Of a stretch of DNA of 64,000 nt, positions 40,821-50,033 are shown piece after piece (within the stretch, counting starts at the first letter, position 1; each line of letters begins with the position of its first letter). The notes beneath the pieces are model-generated. The model saw only the letters and a list, made by a program, of their open reading frames with translations. It was not told the DNA's origin and searched no databases. Where the stretch lies: positions 478,431 through 542,430 of the forward strand of contig NZ_JANHOF010000002.1 of NCBI RefSeq assembly GCF_024498075.1. The letters run 5' to 3'. Made by a program: the position numbers and the translations under genes. The stretch comes from Paenibacillus mendelii (GTDB taxonomy: Bacteria > Bacillota > Bacilli > Paenibacillales > Paenibacillaceae).

Positions 40821-41160
40821 TCAACTCATATAAATTGAAATCTCATAGAGCGTGTAAATTCTAGTTGGATTGTCGAATGTAGGGTATGGGCAGGTAGACT
40901 TTCTCTTAAATGTTGTGTTTCATTACGTGGATGACAACTGAGGAGGGTATTATTTCTTAAATCTAATCTATCATTATTAGAGGATAAGTTCAATATTTAC
41001 ACTATAAATGGAGAATATATCTTTTATTGTATGGCGTAGAAAATCAGTTCTCTTTCTAACTTATAGAACCAGCTTTAGTTACACGCGCAAAGGTATTAGA
41101 TCTATTTATTTGGGGGCTGGTCTGGATCGGTTAGAATAGAAGGCTTACATACGCGGATGG
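40821..41160. other. AT-rich noncoding stretch
   Basis: No open frame of note. It is more AT-rich than its surroundings, has no leftward terminator T run and ends in a rightward terminator at 41161-41197. It may hold a small RNA gene on the plus strand (possible -10 TATAAA at about 41003) or be decayed sequence. Confidence 0.45.
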
Positions 41161-41197
41161 GGACCGCTAGCGTATTTGACGTTAGCGGTCCTTTTTT
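41161..41197 (+). terminator. Rightward terminator with no gene before it
   Basis: GGACCGCTA pairs with TAGCGGTCC around a 13-base loop and is followed by six T on the plus strand. The nearest plus-strand gene upstream ends at 38538. The stem may also stall the leftward EPS transcript, but no T run follows on that strand. Confidence 0.8.
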
Positions 41198-41208
41198 ACG
41201 TTGGGGGA

Positions 41209-42387
41209 TTAATATAAGCGTTTAACCAGTTGGTTTGCAGCCATAACATCCTTCATGCAATGAATAACCCTATCCTGATCCTCTTCTGTCAGACCGGATC
41301 CGGACGGGAGACATATGCCATATTGGAAGGCATACTCCGAGAAGCTTAAACTCACATGATGCGGATAATAACTTGCTTGTCCGAACAGCGGCTGAATATG
41401 GAGCGGCTTCCAAACCGGACGGGCTTCTATGTTTTCTTTGGCCAACGCAAGCAGTAGATCATTGACGCTGCTCCCCGCTTCCGCCGGATTAATCGTCATG
41501 ACCGTGAGCCAACGATTTGAGCGTGTATCCGCTAGCTCAGGCATAAACTGAATGCCTGGCAGCTCCGACAAGTGCTCATAATAGCGGTTAAACACAGCTC
41601 TTCTTGCATTCACTCGATCATCCAGTACCTGAAGCTGGGCTCTTCCTACCCCCGCCAATAGATTGCTCATGCGATAATTATAGCCGAGCTCGCTGTGCTG
41701 GTAATGAGGTGCCGGGTCTCTGGCTTGTGTGGCGAGAAACTGTGCTTTGCGCAGCGCTTCGACGTCGTTGGATACAAGCATGCCTCCACCGGAGGTCGTA
41801 ATAATTTTGTTGCCATTGAATGAATAAATGCCGAATCTGCCGAACGTCCCGCTCGCTTGCCCTTTATAGGTAGACCCAAGCGATTCCGCGGCATCCTCGA
41901 TAACGGGAATATCATAACGGTCGCATACCGCCATAATTTCGTTCATCCGTGCGCTCTGCCCGTACAGGTTCACGACAATCACCGCTTTAGGCAGGGTCCG
42001 ATCCCGATCCGCCTCTTCCAAGGCCCTTGTCAGCGCCTCAGGAGACATATTCCAGGATTCCGGTTCCGAATCAATAAACACAGGGGCAGCTCCTACATAA
42101 ACAATCGGATTAGCGCTCGCAACGAAAGTCAGACTCGAACAAAATACACGATCTCCCGGCTTCACATCCAATAATCGCAAGGCCAAATGAATAGCAGCCG
42201 TCCCGGAAGATACGGCCGCAGCGCCTTTGACTCCGGCATAGGCCGCAAGCTCATGCTCGAATGCATCCACATTCGGACCGAGCGGAGCAATCCAGTTCGT
42301 GTCGAACGCATCACGAATATAGTCTTGTTCTCGTCCACTCATATGTGGAGGAGATAGGTATATTTTCTTTTTGCTATCGATTTCCAT
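41209..42387 (-). CDS. epsN: DegT/DnrJ/EryC1-family sugar aminotransferase, EpsN/PglE-like
   Basis: A 392-residue PLP aminotransferase. It should add an amino group at C4 of the 4-keto sugar made by the EpsC-like dehydratase, on the way to UDP-di-N-acetylbacillosamine. Seen: YLSPPHMSGREQDYI and SSGTAAIHLALR near the N terminus, IEDAAESLGSTYKG near residue 165, the PLP Lys in YSFNGNKIITTSGGG near 190 and GYNYRMSNLLAGVG near 235. ATG follows GGGAG. It is the last gene of the EPS row and overlaps the small gene upstream by 14 bases. Confidence 0.88.
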   Translation of the reverse strand: MEIDSKKKIYLSPPHMSGREQDYIRDAFDTNWIAPLGPNVDAFEHELAAYAGVKGAAAVSSGTAAIHLALRLLDVKPGDRVFCSSLTFVASANPIVYVGAAPVFIDSEPESWNMSPEALTRALEEADRDRTLPKAVIVVNLYGQSARMNEIMAVCDRYDIPVIEDAAESLGSTYKGQASGTFGRFGIYSFNGNKIITTSGGGMLVSNDVEALRKAQFLATQARDPAPHYQHSELGYNYRMSNLLAGVGRAQLQVLDDRVNARRAVFNRYYEHLSELPGIQFMPELADTRSNRWLTVMTINPAEAGSSVNDLLLALAKENIEARPVWKPLHIQPLFGQASYYPHHVSLSFSEYAFQYGICLPSGSGLTEEDQDRVIHCMKDVMAANQLVKRLY

Positions 42388-42577
42388 ACAGGTCTCCCTC
42401 AGGCCAATTGATTTGGTTTATACTTGTCTCTATACATTCGAATGTAAGTATTCGGTTCTTGATCTCTTCAATTACTTCCTTCACTTCCAAATGAGCGGCA
42501 TTCTCGCCCTTATTGTGAATCTCTAGTAATATCGTTAACAGCTGTGACTGGGTAAGTTCCTTAGGAGGATTCACCAT
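42374..42577 (-). CDS. Small protein between galE and the aminotransferase, unknown
   Basis: A 67-residue protein not recognised. It reads as mostly helical (LTQSQLLTILLEIHNKGENA, EVKEVIEEIKNRILTFECIE) with one Cys and no membrane segment. A strong GGGGGTG lies 8 bases before ATG, and its end overlaps the aminotransferase start, which supports translation and coupling. It may be an accessory subunit or a regulator of the aminotransferase; this is conjecture. Confidence 0.7.
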   Translation of the reverse strand: MVNPPKELTQSQLLTILLEIHNKGENAAHLEVKEVIEEIKNRILTFECIETSINQINWPEGDLYGNR

Positions 42578-42580
42578 CTT

Positions 42581-43657
42581 TCACACCCCCAAAGATGGCG
42601 CAACTAAAAAACCTCGCGGCCCATTGGCCTGCGAGGTCGTTACCATTTCTTTATACCCTTCTGGATTACGAAGCTGCCACTGCCAGGAATCTTCACACAT
42701 CTCTTCGATATCCCGAACGGCCTTCCAGCCGAGTTCATGCTGTGCTTTAGAGGGATCCGCGTAGCAAGTTGCAATGTCACCCGGTCTCCTATCTACAACG
42801 GTATATGGAATTGTTCTCCCCGAGACTTTCTCGAATGCTCGAACAACATCCAGTACACTGTAGCCTTTACCCGTACCCAGATTGTAGATATCCAAGCCCG
42901 GTGCCGATAGGCACTTCTCCAGTGCCCGCAGATGACCCTGCGCAAGATCGGCAACATGAATATAATCTCTAACCCCGGTACCATCACTGGTCGGATAATC
43001 ATTGCCGTAAACGGTCAGTTGATCTCTTCTTCCAATGGCTACTTGCGTAATAAACGGCATGAGATTATTAGGAATACCACTTGGATCCTCACCGATTCGT
43101 CCGCTCTTATGCGCACCGATCGGATTGAAATAACGAAGTATAGAAATCCCCCACGCAGGATTGGAAGCATACAGGTCCTGTAACACCTGCTCGATCATCT
43201 GCTTGGTCCGACCGTATGGGTTGGTTGCCCCAACCGGGAACTTCTCCGTAATGGGTACGCTCTCCGGCAAGCCGTAAACCGTGGCGGATGAGCTAAATAC
43301 GAAGCGATGGACGCCATATTTGCTCATTGTCTCGCAGAGATGGAATGTACTTGTCATATTACTATAATAATAATGCATTGGTGAGCTGACCGATTCACCG
43401 ACAGCCTTAAGTCCAGCCAGATGAATGACGGCCTGAATCGTATGATTCGAAAAAACGCGATCCAGTTCGTCAAGATTCAATAAATCGATGGCATACACCG
43501 GGAACTCCTTGCCTGTTATTTCACTCACTCTTCTTAGTGCTTCCGGTGAGCTGTTTGAGAAATTATCCAAGACGGCTATGTCATATCCCGCTTGAAGCAG
43601 TTCCACACAAGTATGACTTCCGATATATCCGGCACCACCAGTTACAAGAATGGTCAT
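42581..43657 (-). CDS. galE: UDP-glucose 4-epimerase
   Basis: A 358-residue short-chain dehydrogenase/reductase that interconverts UDP-glucose and UDP-galactose (or the GlcNAc/GalNAc forms). NAD loop VTGGAGYIGSH, AVLDNFSNSS near residue 30, catalytic SSSATVYG and YGRTK (Tyr-x3-Lys) near 150. Length is slightly over the 330-340 norm because of a C-terminal tail. ATG overlaps the flippase stop (ATGA). It supplies galactose-type precursors for the polymer. Confidence 0.95.
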   Translation of the reverse strand: MTILVTGGAGYIGSHTCVELLQAGYDIAVLDNFSNSSPEALRRVSEITGKEFPVYAIDLLNLDELDRVFSNHTIQAVIHLAGLKAVGESVSSPMHYYYSNMTSTFHLCETMSKYGVHRFVFSSSATVYGLPESVPITEKFPVGATNPYGRTKQMIEQVLQDLYASNPAWGISILRYFNPIGAHKSGRIGEDPSGIPNNLMPFITQVAIGRRDQLTVYGNDYPTSDGTGVRDYIHVADLAQGHLRALEKCLSAPGLDIYNLGTGKGYSVLDVVRAFEKVSGRTIPYTVVDRRPGDIATCYADPSKAQHELGWKAVRDIEEMCEDSWQWQLRNPEGYKEMVTTSQANGPRGFLVAPSLGV

Positions 43658-45210
43658 TGCTCCACCCCCTCCATCTTTCGGGATAATTTGGATCCGATCG
43701 GCAGCTTCTTGATGAGAGCTGCAATCAATCGGCTTATATATTTGAATTCATCTGATTTATAGAAAACCGCTATATATACGGCATTGATGACGAATAAACA
43801 AACGATGCTTTTCCATACGATAGAGAAAAACCCATCCATCCGAATAAATCCGGTCATATACTGAGCGGCGAAGTATGTCCCTATGCCTACTGCCGTATAA
43901 GCTCCGTAACGGAGGAAATAATGCCCTAAGGGCTGTTGAAAAACTTTACGATAAACTAGAAGCGGTGTCAGCCAGTAAGGAACAACTAGTGCGCTTATGA
44001 GAGATCCAACAAACACACCTGTGATACCCATATAATGGACTAATACAAGAGATAGCGTTACACTTACCGCCGCTTGACATAAAGGGGCGAATCGATCTTC
44101 ATAAAAAATGCCCGCCGTCGTCTTAACCGTCGTAATTGAATTTCTCATCCCTCTCTCGTAAAACAGCAGCATTAATACGAATAGAACGCTGCCTTCCATC
44201 AGAAACTTCGAGCCTAGCCAAACCGTAATGAAGGGCTGGATGATGATAGCCAAGAAAATTGTAAATAAGGAGTACAACCAGAAATTCATCAGCATTGTAA
44301 CTTTGTATACTTGATACACCTTAGCGCTGCTTTCCTTGGCAACCAAATTGCCAACACTGTGGTACATATTATTAAAAATTTGGTTCAGAAAGGTCCTGCT
44401 GATATCGATTAGCATCTTATAATTGGAATACAGTCCAACGGCCGCTAGACTGACGAAGGCTGAAATAATGAGACTATCTGCACCAAGAACGAAATAGGCA
44501 CCGATATTTTGCAGTACGATCGCCTTTATATTCTTGAACAGGTTCGCCTTCGTTTCCGCATCCAGCTTGCCTGTCGGCTTGTTTTTCAAGAAAGGGTACA
44601 TCCTGTTCACAATGGTATTCAGGATCATGGAGGTCGTAATCGTAATAATGCTGTCCATGACAAGGTATAGAATATAATTTTGTGTATAAGTCAGGACGGC
44701 GATTTTCAAGCTGGTGGATACAATCTGCGAAACGGAATACACACTCGTTACCACATAGCCCTTTTGACTTACATTCAAGAAAGACTGTTTATATTGAAAG
44801 AAATAGGGTATGACGGTATTGAATAAGAATATCAAATAGATCATGTAGACGTCTTTCACGCTGGTATCTTTTACAAAGTGGTCTAGAAACGGTAGAAGTG
44901 TCAGTCCTAGAAGGAGTACAACAAGAGCAATGCCAAGATAGGCATTACGGTACAGCTTCATCAGCCGATTTATTTTTTCTTGATCATTCTCTGCCACAGG
45001 CTTATACAGATTGTATATGATGCTTGACCCTATGCCCGCTTCAGCCAACGATAGCATGGCTAATAGGCTGGTAAAAAGTCCATTGACCCCCAAATATTCA
45101 ATCCCCAAGGTACTTATGAACACACTTCTTGATATGAAGCTTAGTGCCGTAATGATGAGCTGATTGCCTAGACCTGCAGATATGTTGATGAGCGAGCTTT
45201 TTACTCTCAT
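43654..45210 (-). CDS. Polysaccharide flippase, Wzx/MATE-type
   Basis: A 518-residue membrane protein with about 12-14 hydrophobic segments, of the MOP superfamily that moves lipid-linked oligosaccharide across the membrane. It opens with KSSLINISAGLGNQLIITALSFISRSVFI, typical of Gram-positive polysaccharide exporters, and has basic loops such as NRMYPFLKNKPTGK. The start was set at ATG 45210 after AGAGGG; the frame is open to 45258 but that would overlap the upstream gene. Coupled to galE. Confidence 0.9.
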   Translation of the reverse strand: MRVKSSLINISAGLGNQLIITALSFISRSVFISTLGIEYLGVNGLFTSLLAMLSLAEAGIGSSIIYNLYKPVAENDQEKINRLMKLYRNAYLGIALVVLLLGLTLLPFLDHFVKDTSVKDVYMIYLIFLFNTVIPYFFQYKQSFLNVSQKGYVVTSVYSVSQIVSTSLKIAVLTYTQNYILYLVMDSIITITTSMILNTIVNRMYPFLKNKPTGKLDAETKANLFKNIKAIVLQNIGAYFVLGADSLIISAFVSLAAVGLYSNYKMLIDISRTFLNQIFNNMYHSVGNLVAKESSAKVYQVYKVTMLMNFWLYSLFTIFLAIIIQPFITVWLGSKFLMEGSVLFVLMLLFYERGMRNSITTVKTTAGIFYEDRFAPLCQAAVSVTLSLVLVHYMGITGVFVGSLISALVVPYWLTPLLVYRKVFQQPLGHYFLRYGAYTAVGIGTYFAAQYMTGFIRMDGFFSIVWKSIVCLFVINAVYIAVFYKSDEFKYISRLIAALIKKLPIGSKLSRKMEGVEQ

Positions 45211-45238
45211 TGGATCCCTCTTTTGAAGCAAGATGCAC

Positions 45239-46378
45239 TCATTTTCCTCGTGTGCCATTCTTCTTGCGCACGTTATATTGTTGAATCATCCTGACACTAA
45301 AGCCTTGTGTGAATGGAAGGATGCCAAACTGGTTGGAATACACGCCGATATCTTTAGTATCACCTTGGGAAAAGTCGACAGCCCCGTTCCTTCTGGTCAC
45401 CCTCATCAAATAATGCACAGCATGCTCTGCGCTTGCCGAGCAGTCAACCGTTAATTCAGGAATGGATGCTGCTTGAAGCATGAACCAGCCTAACGTTGCC
45501 GTTGCGGATGAATCGGTAATCGACTCCTTGCGCGTAACGGTCCAGTTCCAATTACCGCTGGGCTGTTGAAACTGGATGGCAGCATGAGCAAACCTGCTCA
45601 CGCAGTTATTAAGCTCCTCTTTATACTGATGTCCCGAAGGCAGTTCATTCCACGCATCAATGAGTCCAATCGCATACCATCCGAGCCCTCTGCCCCAGCC
45701 GTATAGGCCAAGCGGCACATCACTGTCGATCTGATAGGCATGGCAAGGAATACCGTAATTCGGCAGCATTCCGTGTTGTTCATACGTCTGAATTTGCTTA
45801 ACAGATAGGTCTATACAAGCATCTACCTGATAACGAAGTCCATAGGTGATTAGGAAAGGGCAAATAAAACCAACCGTATCTACATATCGATAGTCTTTCA
45901 TGGACTTGCGATATTCTACAGTTCCATCCTCGCCGATATGCTCCTTAATCATGGCCCATATATAATCAAGCGCTTCTTTGTAACGGTCTGTGTCCACAAA
46001 GGATAACTTCATGACAGCATAAGCAAGAATTGCCCCATCCACATGCTTGGGCTTCTCTCGCCATTGACCCTTACGATCGAACGTTGCTTCCAAGTATTTC
46101 GTGACCGCTAATTCGACGCCCTTATCTTCGTGTTGCTTCAAATATTCGGATATCCCCAGCAGCAATGCCGCTTCCTGCCAATGCTGAATGGAAGAACGCG
46201 AGTAATTGCCGCGCAGCATATCAATAACGATCAGTCTCGTTTGGTCAGTTAGCTTGATCGTCGGTGTATGATTCAACCACTTTACCGCCAATCCGGTTAT
46301 CGATTCTCCCCATTCATCCGTATTACGCATGCGTCCGATATGGATTCTGCCGAACCAGTCTTTCCACATCGGGATCAT
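45239..46378 (-). CDS. GH88/GH105-like glycoside hydrolase, probably membrane-anchored
   Basis: At least 379 residues of an (alpha/alpha)6 hydrolase like YteR/YesR: SIQHWQEAALLLGISEYL, YVDTVGFICPFLITYG near 165 and LYGWGRGLGWYAIGLIDA near 225 (RG-GWYA is a family hallmark). These enzymes remove unsaturated uronic acids from oligosaccharides. The listed ATG at 46378 has no ribosome site. The same frame stays open up to the TAG at about 46455 and encodes a hydrophobic helix (LIQIALLTLLAIVAVILIID), so the real start is probably a rare codon such as CTG 46438 or ATC 46441, after AGGA. A membrane-tethered polymer-trimming enzyme is likely. Confidence 0.8.
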   Translation of the reverse strand: MIPMWKDWFGRIHIGRMRNTDEWGESITGLAVKWLNHTPTIKLTDQTRLIVIDMLRGNYSRSSIQHWQEAALLLGISEYLKQHEDKGVELAVTKYLEATFDRKGQWREKPKHVDGAILAYAVMKLSFVDTDRYKEALDYIWAMIKEHIGEDGTVEYRKSMKDYRYVDTVGFICPFLITYGLRYQVDACIDLSVKQIQTYEQHGMLPNYGIPCHAYQIDSDVPLGLYGWGRGLGWYAIGLIDAWNELPSGHQYKEELNNCVSRFAHAAIQFQQPSGNWNWTVTRKESITDSSATATLGWFMLQAASIPELTVDCSASAEHAVHYLMRVTRRNGAVDFSQGDTKDIGVYSNQFGILPFTQGFSVRMIQQYNVRKKNGTRGK

Positions 46379-46452
46379 ATCAATGATTAAGATAACGGCG
46401 ACAATTGCGAGAAGCGTCAGTAGTGCGATTTGGATCAGGATACAATCACGTC

Positions 46453-47634
46453 CTAGCTAATGAATTGATAGAGTTTGTCTATCTCGGATTCCGTCCCCAA
46501 ATATTCCTTAGATAGATGGCGCTCGAACGAATCCCTTAATTCTTTGTCATTGATTAATCGTTTGATGCCTTCGTATATGGATGCTGGATCTTGCTGGACG
46601 ATCAGCCCATTCTTCTCGTTGCGGATCTGTGCATGGATGACATTGAAGTCGGTCGACACGATCGGCCTCTGTAATATCTTCGCTTCCGTGATCGTTAAGC
46701 AATGACCCTCGAATAACGAGGTTTGCACATAGATATCACATTGCCTTATATACGGATATGGATTGTCTTTAACCCCCGTCAGAATAAAGGAAGCTTCCAG
46801 ATTACGTGCTTGGATAAGACCCTCCAGCTTCCTCCGTTCATCGCCTTCCCCTACCACATACCACTTGATATCGTAGCCCTCTTCGATCAACATCGCACAA
46901 GCCTCTACGGCCATTTCGAACCCCTTCTGATAGTGCAGCCTTCCCACAGAAACGATTGAAATCCCTTTATGCCTTAAGTCTACCTTCTTTTGGGACAGCC
47001 TCTTAATGACGTCGGGAGATACGATGTTATACATCAATTGAATCTTTGTTTCGAACATCGGGAATCGATCCTTGAGTACTTTGACACACCCGTCAGAAAC
47101 CGTCACAATATGATCCAGCCGCTCGAAATAGCTTCTATCGATGGCAGGGTCCATACCGAGCTGATCGTAATCGTTATGTATAAATCCGATTTTTTTAGCA
47201 GCAGTTACTTTTTCGATGCAATAATAGATCGGGTTTTTCTCCAAATAGCCGATTGCTGCGTCATACTGCTTCGGCAAACTTGGCAGCGCCCTGGACATAT
47301 ACTTCCAAACCCTTTGTTCACAGCGCACTCTGTTCTTCTCGCTTCTGAATATGAATGCCGCGCATGTCCGGGCGATGGCTATATCAATCCTGCCCTTGAG
47401 AATACAATCTTTGATCGCCGCCTTAATGGGCATATCAAAGTATCTGTAAGCTGGAGGTTCTTCCAAGACGTTAACTTGTTTCGGAATATCCGCGAGAAAG
47501 ATGCCCTCCCGGCGGAATAATAATAAATCGACATTATAACCGGAATAATCAATTGTATTTAATAAAGCGATAAGCGCCTTTTCCGCGCCGCCGCAATTCA
47601 AATTATTCATTACAAATAGCAGATTTTTCTTCAT
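46453..47634 (-). CDS. Family 4 glycosyltransferase
   Basis: A 393-residue GT-B glycosyltransferase, cytoplasmic. N-terminal acceptor domain starts LLFVMNNLNCGGAEKALIAL; the C-terminal nucleotide-sugar domain has VSVGRLHYQKGFEMAVEA near 225 and the E-x7-E-like SLFEGHCLTITEAK near 310. Start ATG 47634 is 9 bases after AGGTGG. It is clearly a paralogue of the next gene (shared AKKIG, DYDQ, GMDPAIDR, HIVTVSD), and more distantly of the gene at 53604. Donor and acceptor unknown. Confidence 0.88.
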   Translation of the reverse strand: MKKNLLFVMNNLNCGGAEKALIALLNTIDYSGYNVDLLLFRREGIFLADIPKQVNVLEEPPAYRYFDMPIKAAIKDCILKGRIDIAIARTCAAFIFRSEKNRVRCEQRVWKYMSRALPSLPKQYDAAIGYLEKNPIYYCIEKVTAAKKIGFIHNDYDQLGMDPAIDRSYFERLDHIVTVSDGCVKVLKDRFPMFETKIQLMYNIVSPDVIKRLSQKKVDLRHKGISIVSVGRLHYQKGFEMAVEACAMLIEEGYDIKWYVVGEGDERRKLEGLIQARNLEASFILTGVKDNPYPYIRQCDIYVQTSLFEGHCLTITEAKILQRPIVSTDFNVIHAQIRNEKNGLIVQQDPASIYEGIKRLINDKELRDSFERHLSKEYLGTESEIDKLYQFIS

Positions 47635-47647
47635 ACCATCCATCCAC

Positions 47648-48841
47648 CTATGCAAATAGACTGTTCAGCTTCGTAATTTCTTCTTCCGTTCCGAGCTTCG
47701 AGCGCGATAAGTTTCCAACAAAGCGGCCTCTCAGCGTATCATCCGTTATCAGCTTCTCAATCCCGTCAGCAATCGCACACGGATCCATCCCGACAATCAA
47801 CCCGTTCTCTTCGTGCTGGATCTGGTCCTTAGCTGTGCTGAAGTTGGTTACCACGATCGGCTTCTTCATAATTTTGGCTTCATCGATTGCAATGGATTTC
47901 CCTTCGTATCTAGAGGGTTGAACATACAAATCGGCTTGCTTGAGAAACGGATACGGGTTCGATTTCAAACCAAGCAAGTGGAATTGATGCTCCACCCCAT
48001 ATTTCCGTATAAGCTCCGTTAAGGCCTCTCTCAGTTCCCCCTCACCGATGACATACCACTTCACCTTGCATCCACGTTCTACGAGAATGCTGCAGGCTTC
48101 AATTGCCCATTCGAACCCCTTCTGATCATGCAGTCTGCCAATGGAAAGGATGACCTGTTCGCCGTTCTTGCGTGAATATAGGTCCTCATCCTCTTCCTCC
48201 GCCATCTTATAGATCATATCGGGTGACACAATGTTGTACACGACATGGATCTTCTTTCGTTGATCTGGAAATCGGGCCCGCAAGATTTCCGCACATTCAT
48301 CGGATACGGTAACAATGTGGTTTAATTGCTCGAAATATAGGCGATCGATGGCTGGATCCATACCAAACTGATCATAATCAATATGAACCCAGCCGATTTT
48401 CTTAGCTGCATCCACCTTATCTACACACAGATAAGTGGAGGTGTTCTCTAGAAAGCCAATAGCAACATCGTAATGTGCGTCTAGTTTCTCCAGAGCGCGC
48501 GATAGATGCTTCCAGCTGTGCTGTTCATTAATCGGAATACTTCTTGCTCTTCGCACATTAAAGGCATACATGAGTCTGTTGAATACTAAAGATAATTTCC
48601 TCTCCCTCAACAGCTTCAGTACCGATGAAACGAATGGCAGGGTAAACCATTTATAGGTTTGCTGCGAAGGCAGTACTCGGACCTCAGGCGGCAAATATTC
48701 CATAAAAATCCCATCGTGATTAAACAAGAAGAGATCGACTTGATATTCGTTATAATCCAGTTGGGATAATAAATTAACCAAGCTCTTCTCTCCGCCTCCG
48801 GCAGATAAACTTGGCATAATAAACAGCAGTCGCTTTTTCAT
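47648..48841 (-). CDS. Family 4 glycosyltransferase, paralogue of its neighbour
   Basis: A 397-residue GT-B enzyme. LLFIMPSLSAGGGEKSLVNLL at the N terminus; donor domain with LSIGRLHDQKGFEWAIEA and PSRYEGKSIAIDEAKIMKKP. ATG 48841 lies 4-5 bases after GAGGTG. It is a tandem duplicate-like partner of the gene at 46453 with the same order and spacing of motifs, but diverged in the acceptor domain, so it likely adds a different sugar. Confidence 0.88.
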   Translation of the reverse strand: MKKRLLFIMPSLSAGGGEKSLVNLLSQLDYNEYQVDLFLFNHDGIFMEYLPPEVRVLPSQQTYKWFTLPFVSSVLKLLRERKLSLVFNRLMYAFNVRRARSIPINEQHSWKHLSRALEKLDAHYDVAIGFLENTSTYLCVDKVDAAKKIGWVHIDYDQFGMDPAIDRLYFEQLNHIVTVSDECAEILRARFPDQRKKIHVVYNIVSPDMIYKMAEEEDEDLYSRKNGEQVILSIGRLHDQKGFEWAIEACSILVERGCKVKWYVIGEGELREALTELIRKYGVEHQFHLLGLKSNPYPFLKQADLYVQPSRYEGKSIAIDEAKIMKKPIVVTNFSTAKDQIQHEENGLIVGMDPCAIADGIEKLITDDTLRGRFVGNLSRSKLGTEEEITKLNSLFA

Positions 48842-48854
48842 CACGCACCTCGAA

Positions 48855-50015
48855 TTAATGGACAAGTTCTTGTAAATAATCAACGGCTTTATAAGATAGC
48901 TTCTTAATTCCGGGGATGGACTGCTGCATTTTTCGTTTTAAATCGTTCTCTTCCCGCACCATTTCATCGAATTTCTTCTTCAGTATCACCGAATCCGATA
49001 TTTCACCGATATTCAGAACCAGCTTCTCTTCCCCGAAAATATCTTTGGCGATCCCTTTGGACTTTACGCTGTAACCGAGCACCATCGTAGGTACAAAGTT
49101 GGAATACGCTGCAATTGTCGCATGTGTCCGGGCTCCGATAAAAAACCGCATTCTGGCGATATAACCCTTATATTGAATGGCGTTCAAGTTGTCCGGAAGG
49201 AGGATGACTCTACCCGTATGACGAAATTCCTCATAATACTTATGCAGCACTTCGTAGTCGTTGTTTCCATCCTGGGTGACATGCGGCGTGAGCGCAATGG
49301 TCATATTCGTCGTTTGCAAAATGTGATGCAGCAGATCTCTTGCCGCTTCTTCGGACTGTTTGTTTCGCTTCCATATGAGGGGGCTGTAATTGAATCCAAC
49401 CGTGTTGCCCTCCTGCCAGCCATCAGGCAGCGGCAGCTCCTCCTTTATCATTGTAAAAGCAGAATCTGCACACAATTTAACATTCGTTAATCCTTTACTC
49501 CGCAATAACTCGTAGGAGAGCGTCTCTCGCGTAAGTATAAGGTCGAAGAGCTTTAAATCGGCTAGCTTTCTCTCGGACAAATCCTCTTCTCCGATTGAGC
49601 ATCCCCATAAGACAAGCTTCTTCCCTTGGGCCTTCACCCGTCTGTCAATCTCGTACCAACCCGGCTGTTCCCCGTAACAGTAATTATCTCCGCCAATGGA
49701 CAGACAGACATCCATATCTTTAATGTGCTTGATCGTATTGTCTTCAATTTTTCCTAAAGCATAGGATTCATCACGGAACAACTTCACCTGCAGCGACGAA
49801 ATGAACCAGTCATATGAATATTTGGCAATGTTTCTTTTGGACGCATCAAACACACCATCTAGCTTGGTGATAACTTTATCCGTTGCCGGTTTCTCCGAAG
49901 CTAAGTAAACTTTCGCTCCCGTAACCCGTTCCTTAATGATCTCAGTTGATGCACGAACGATGGCTTCACATCCCCGATTTAAGCTTCCTCCGTGCGCAAA
50001 CATCAAAATTTTCAT
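48855..50015 (-). CDS. Polysaccharide pyruvyl transferase family protein
   Basis: A 386-residue protein of the CsaB/pyruvyl transferase family, which puts ketal-pyruvate on sugars of wall or exopolysaccharide. N-terminal ILMFAHGGSLNRGCEAIVRAS, then DVCLSIGGDNYCYGE near residue 105, WGCSIGEEDLSE near 140 and FFIGARTHATIAAYSNFVPT near 290. ATG 50015 is 9 bases after AGGAGG. Pyruvyl ketals would make the polymer acidic and, by analogy with wall polymers, could allow SLH-protein binding. Confidence 0.88.
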   Translation of the reverse strand: MKILMFAHGGSLNRGCEAIVRASTEIIKERVTGAKVYLASEKPATDKVITKLDGVFDASKRNIAKYSYDWFISSLQVKLFRDESYALGKIEDNTIKHIKDMDVCLSIGGDNYCYGEQPGWYEIDRRVKAQGKKLVLWGCSIGEEDLSERKLADLKLFDLILTRETLSYELLRSKGLTNVKLCADSAFTMIKEELPLPDGWQEGNTVGFNYSPLIWKRNKQSEEAARDLLHHILQTTNMTIALTPHVTQDGNNDYEVLHKYYEEFRHTGRVILLPDNLNAIQYKGYIARMRFFIGARTHATIAAYSNFVPTMVLGYSVKSKGIAKDIFGEEKLVLNIGEISDSVILKKKFDEMVREENDLKRKMQQSIPGIKKLSYKAVDYLQELVH

Positions 50016-50033
50016 CTCTGCCATCCTCCTGTT

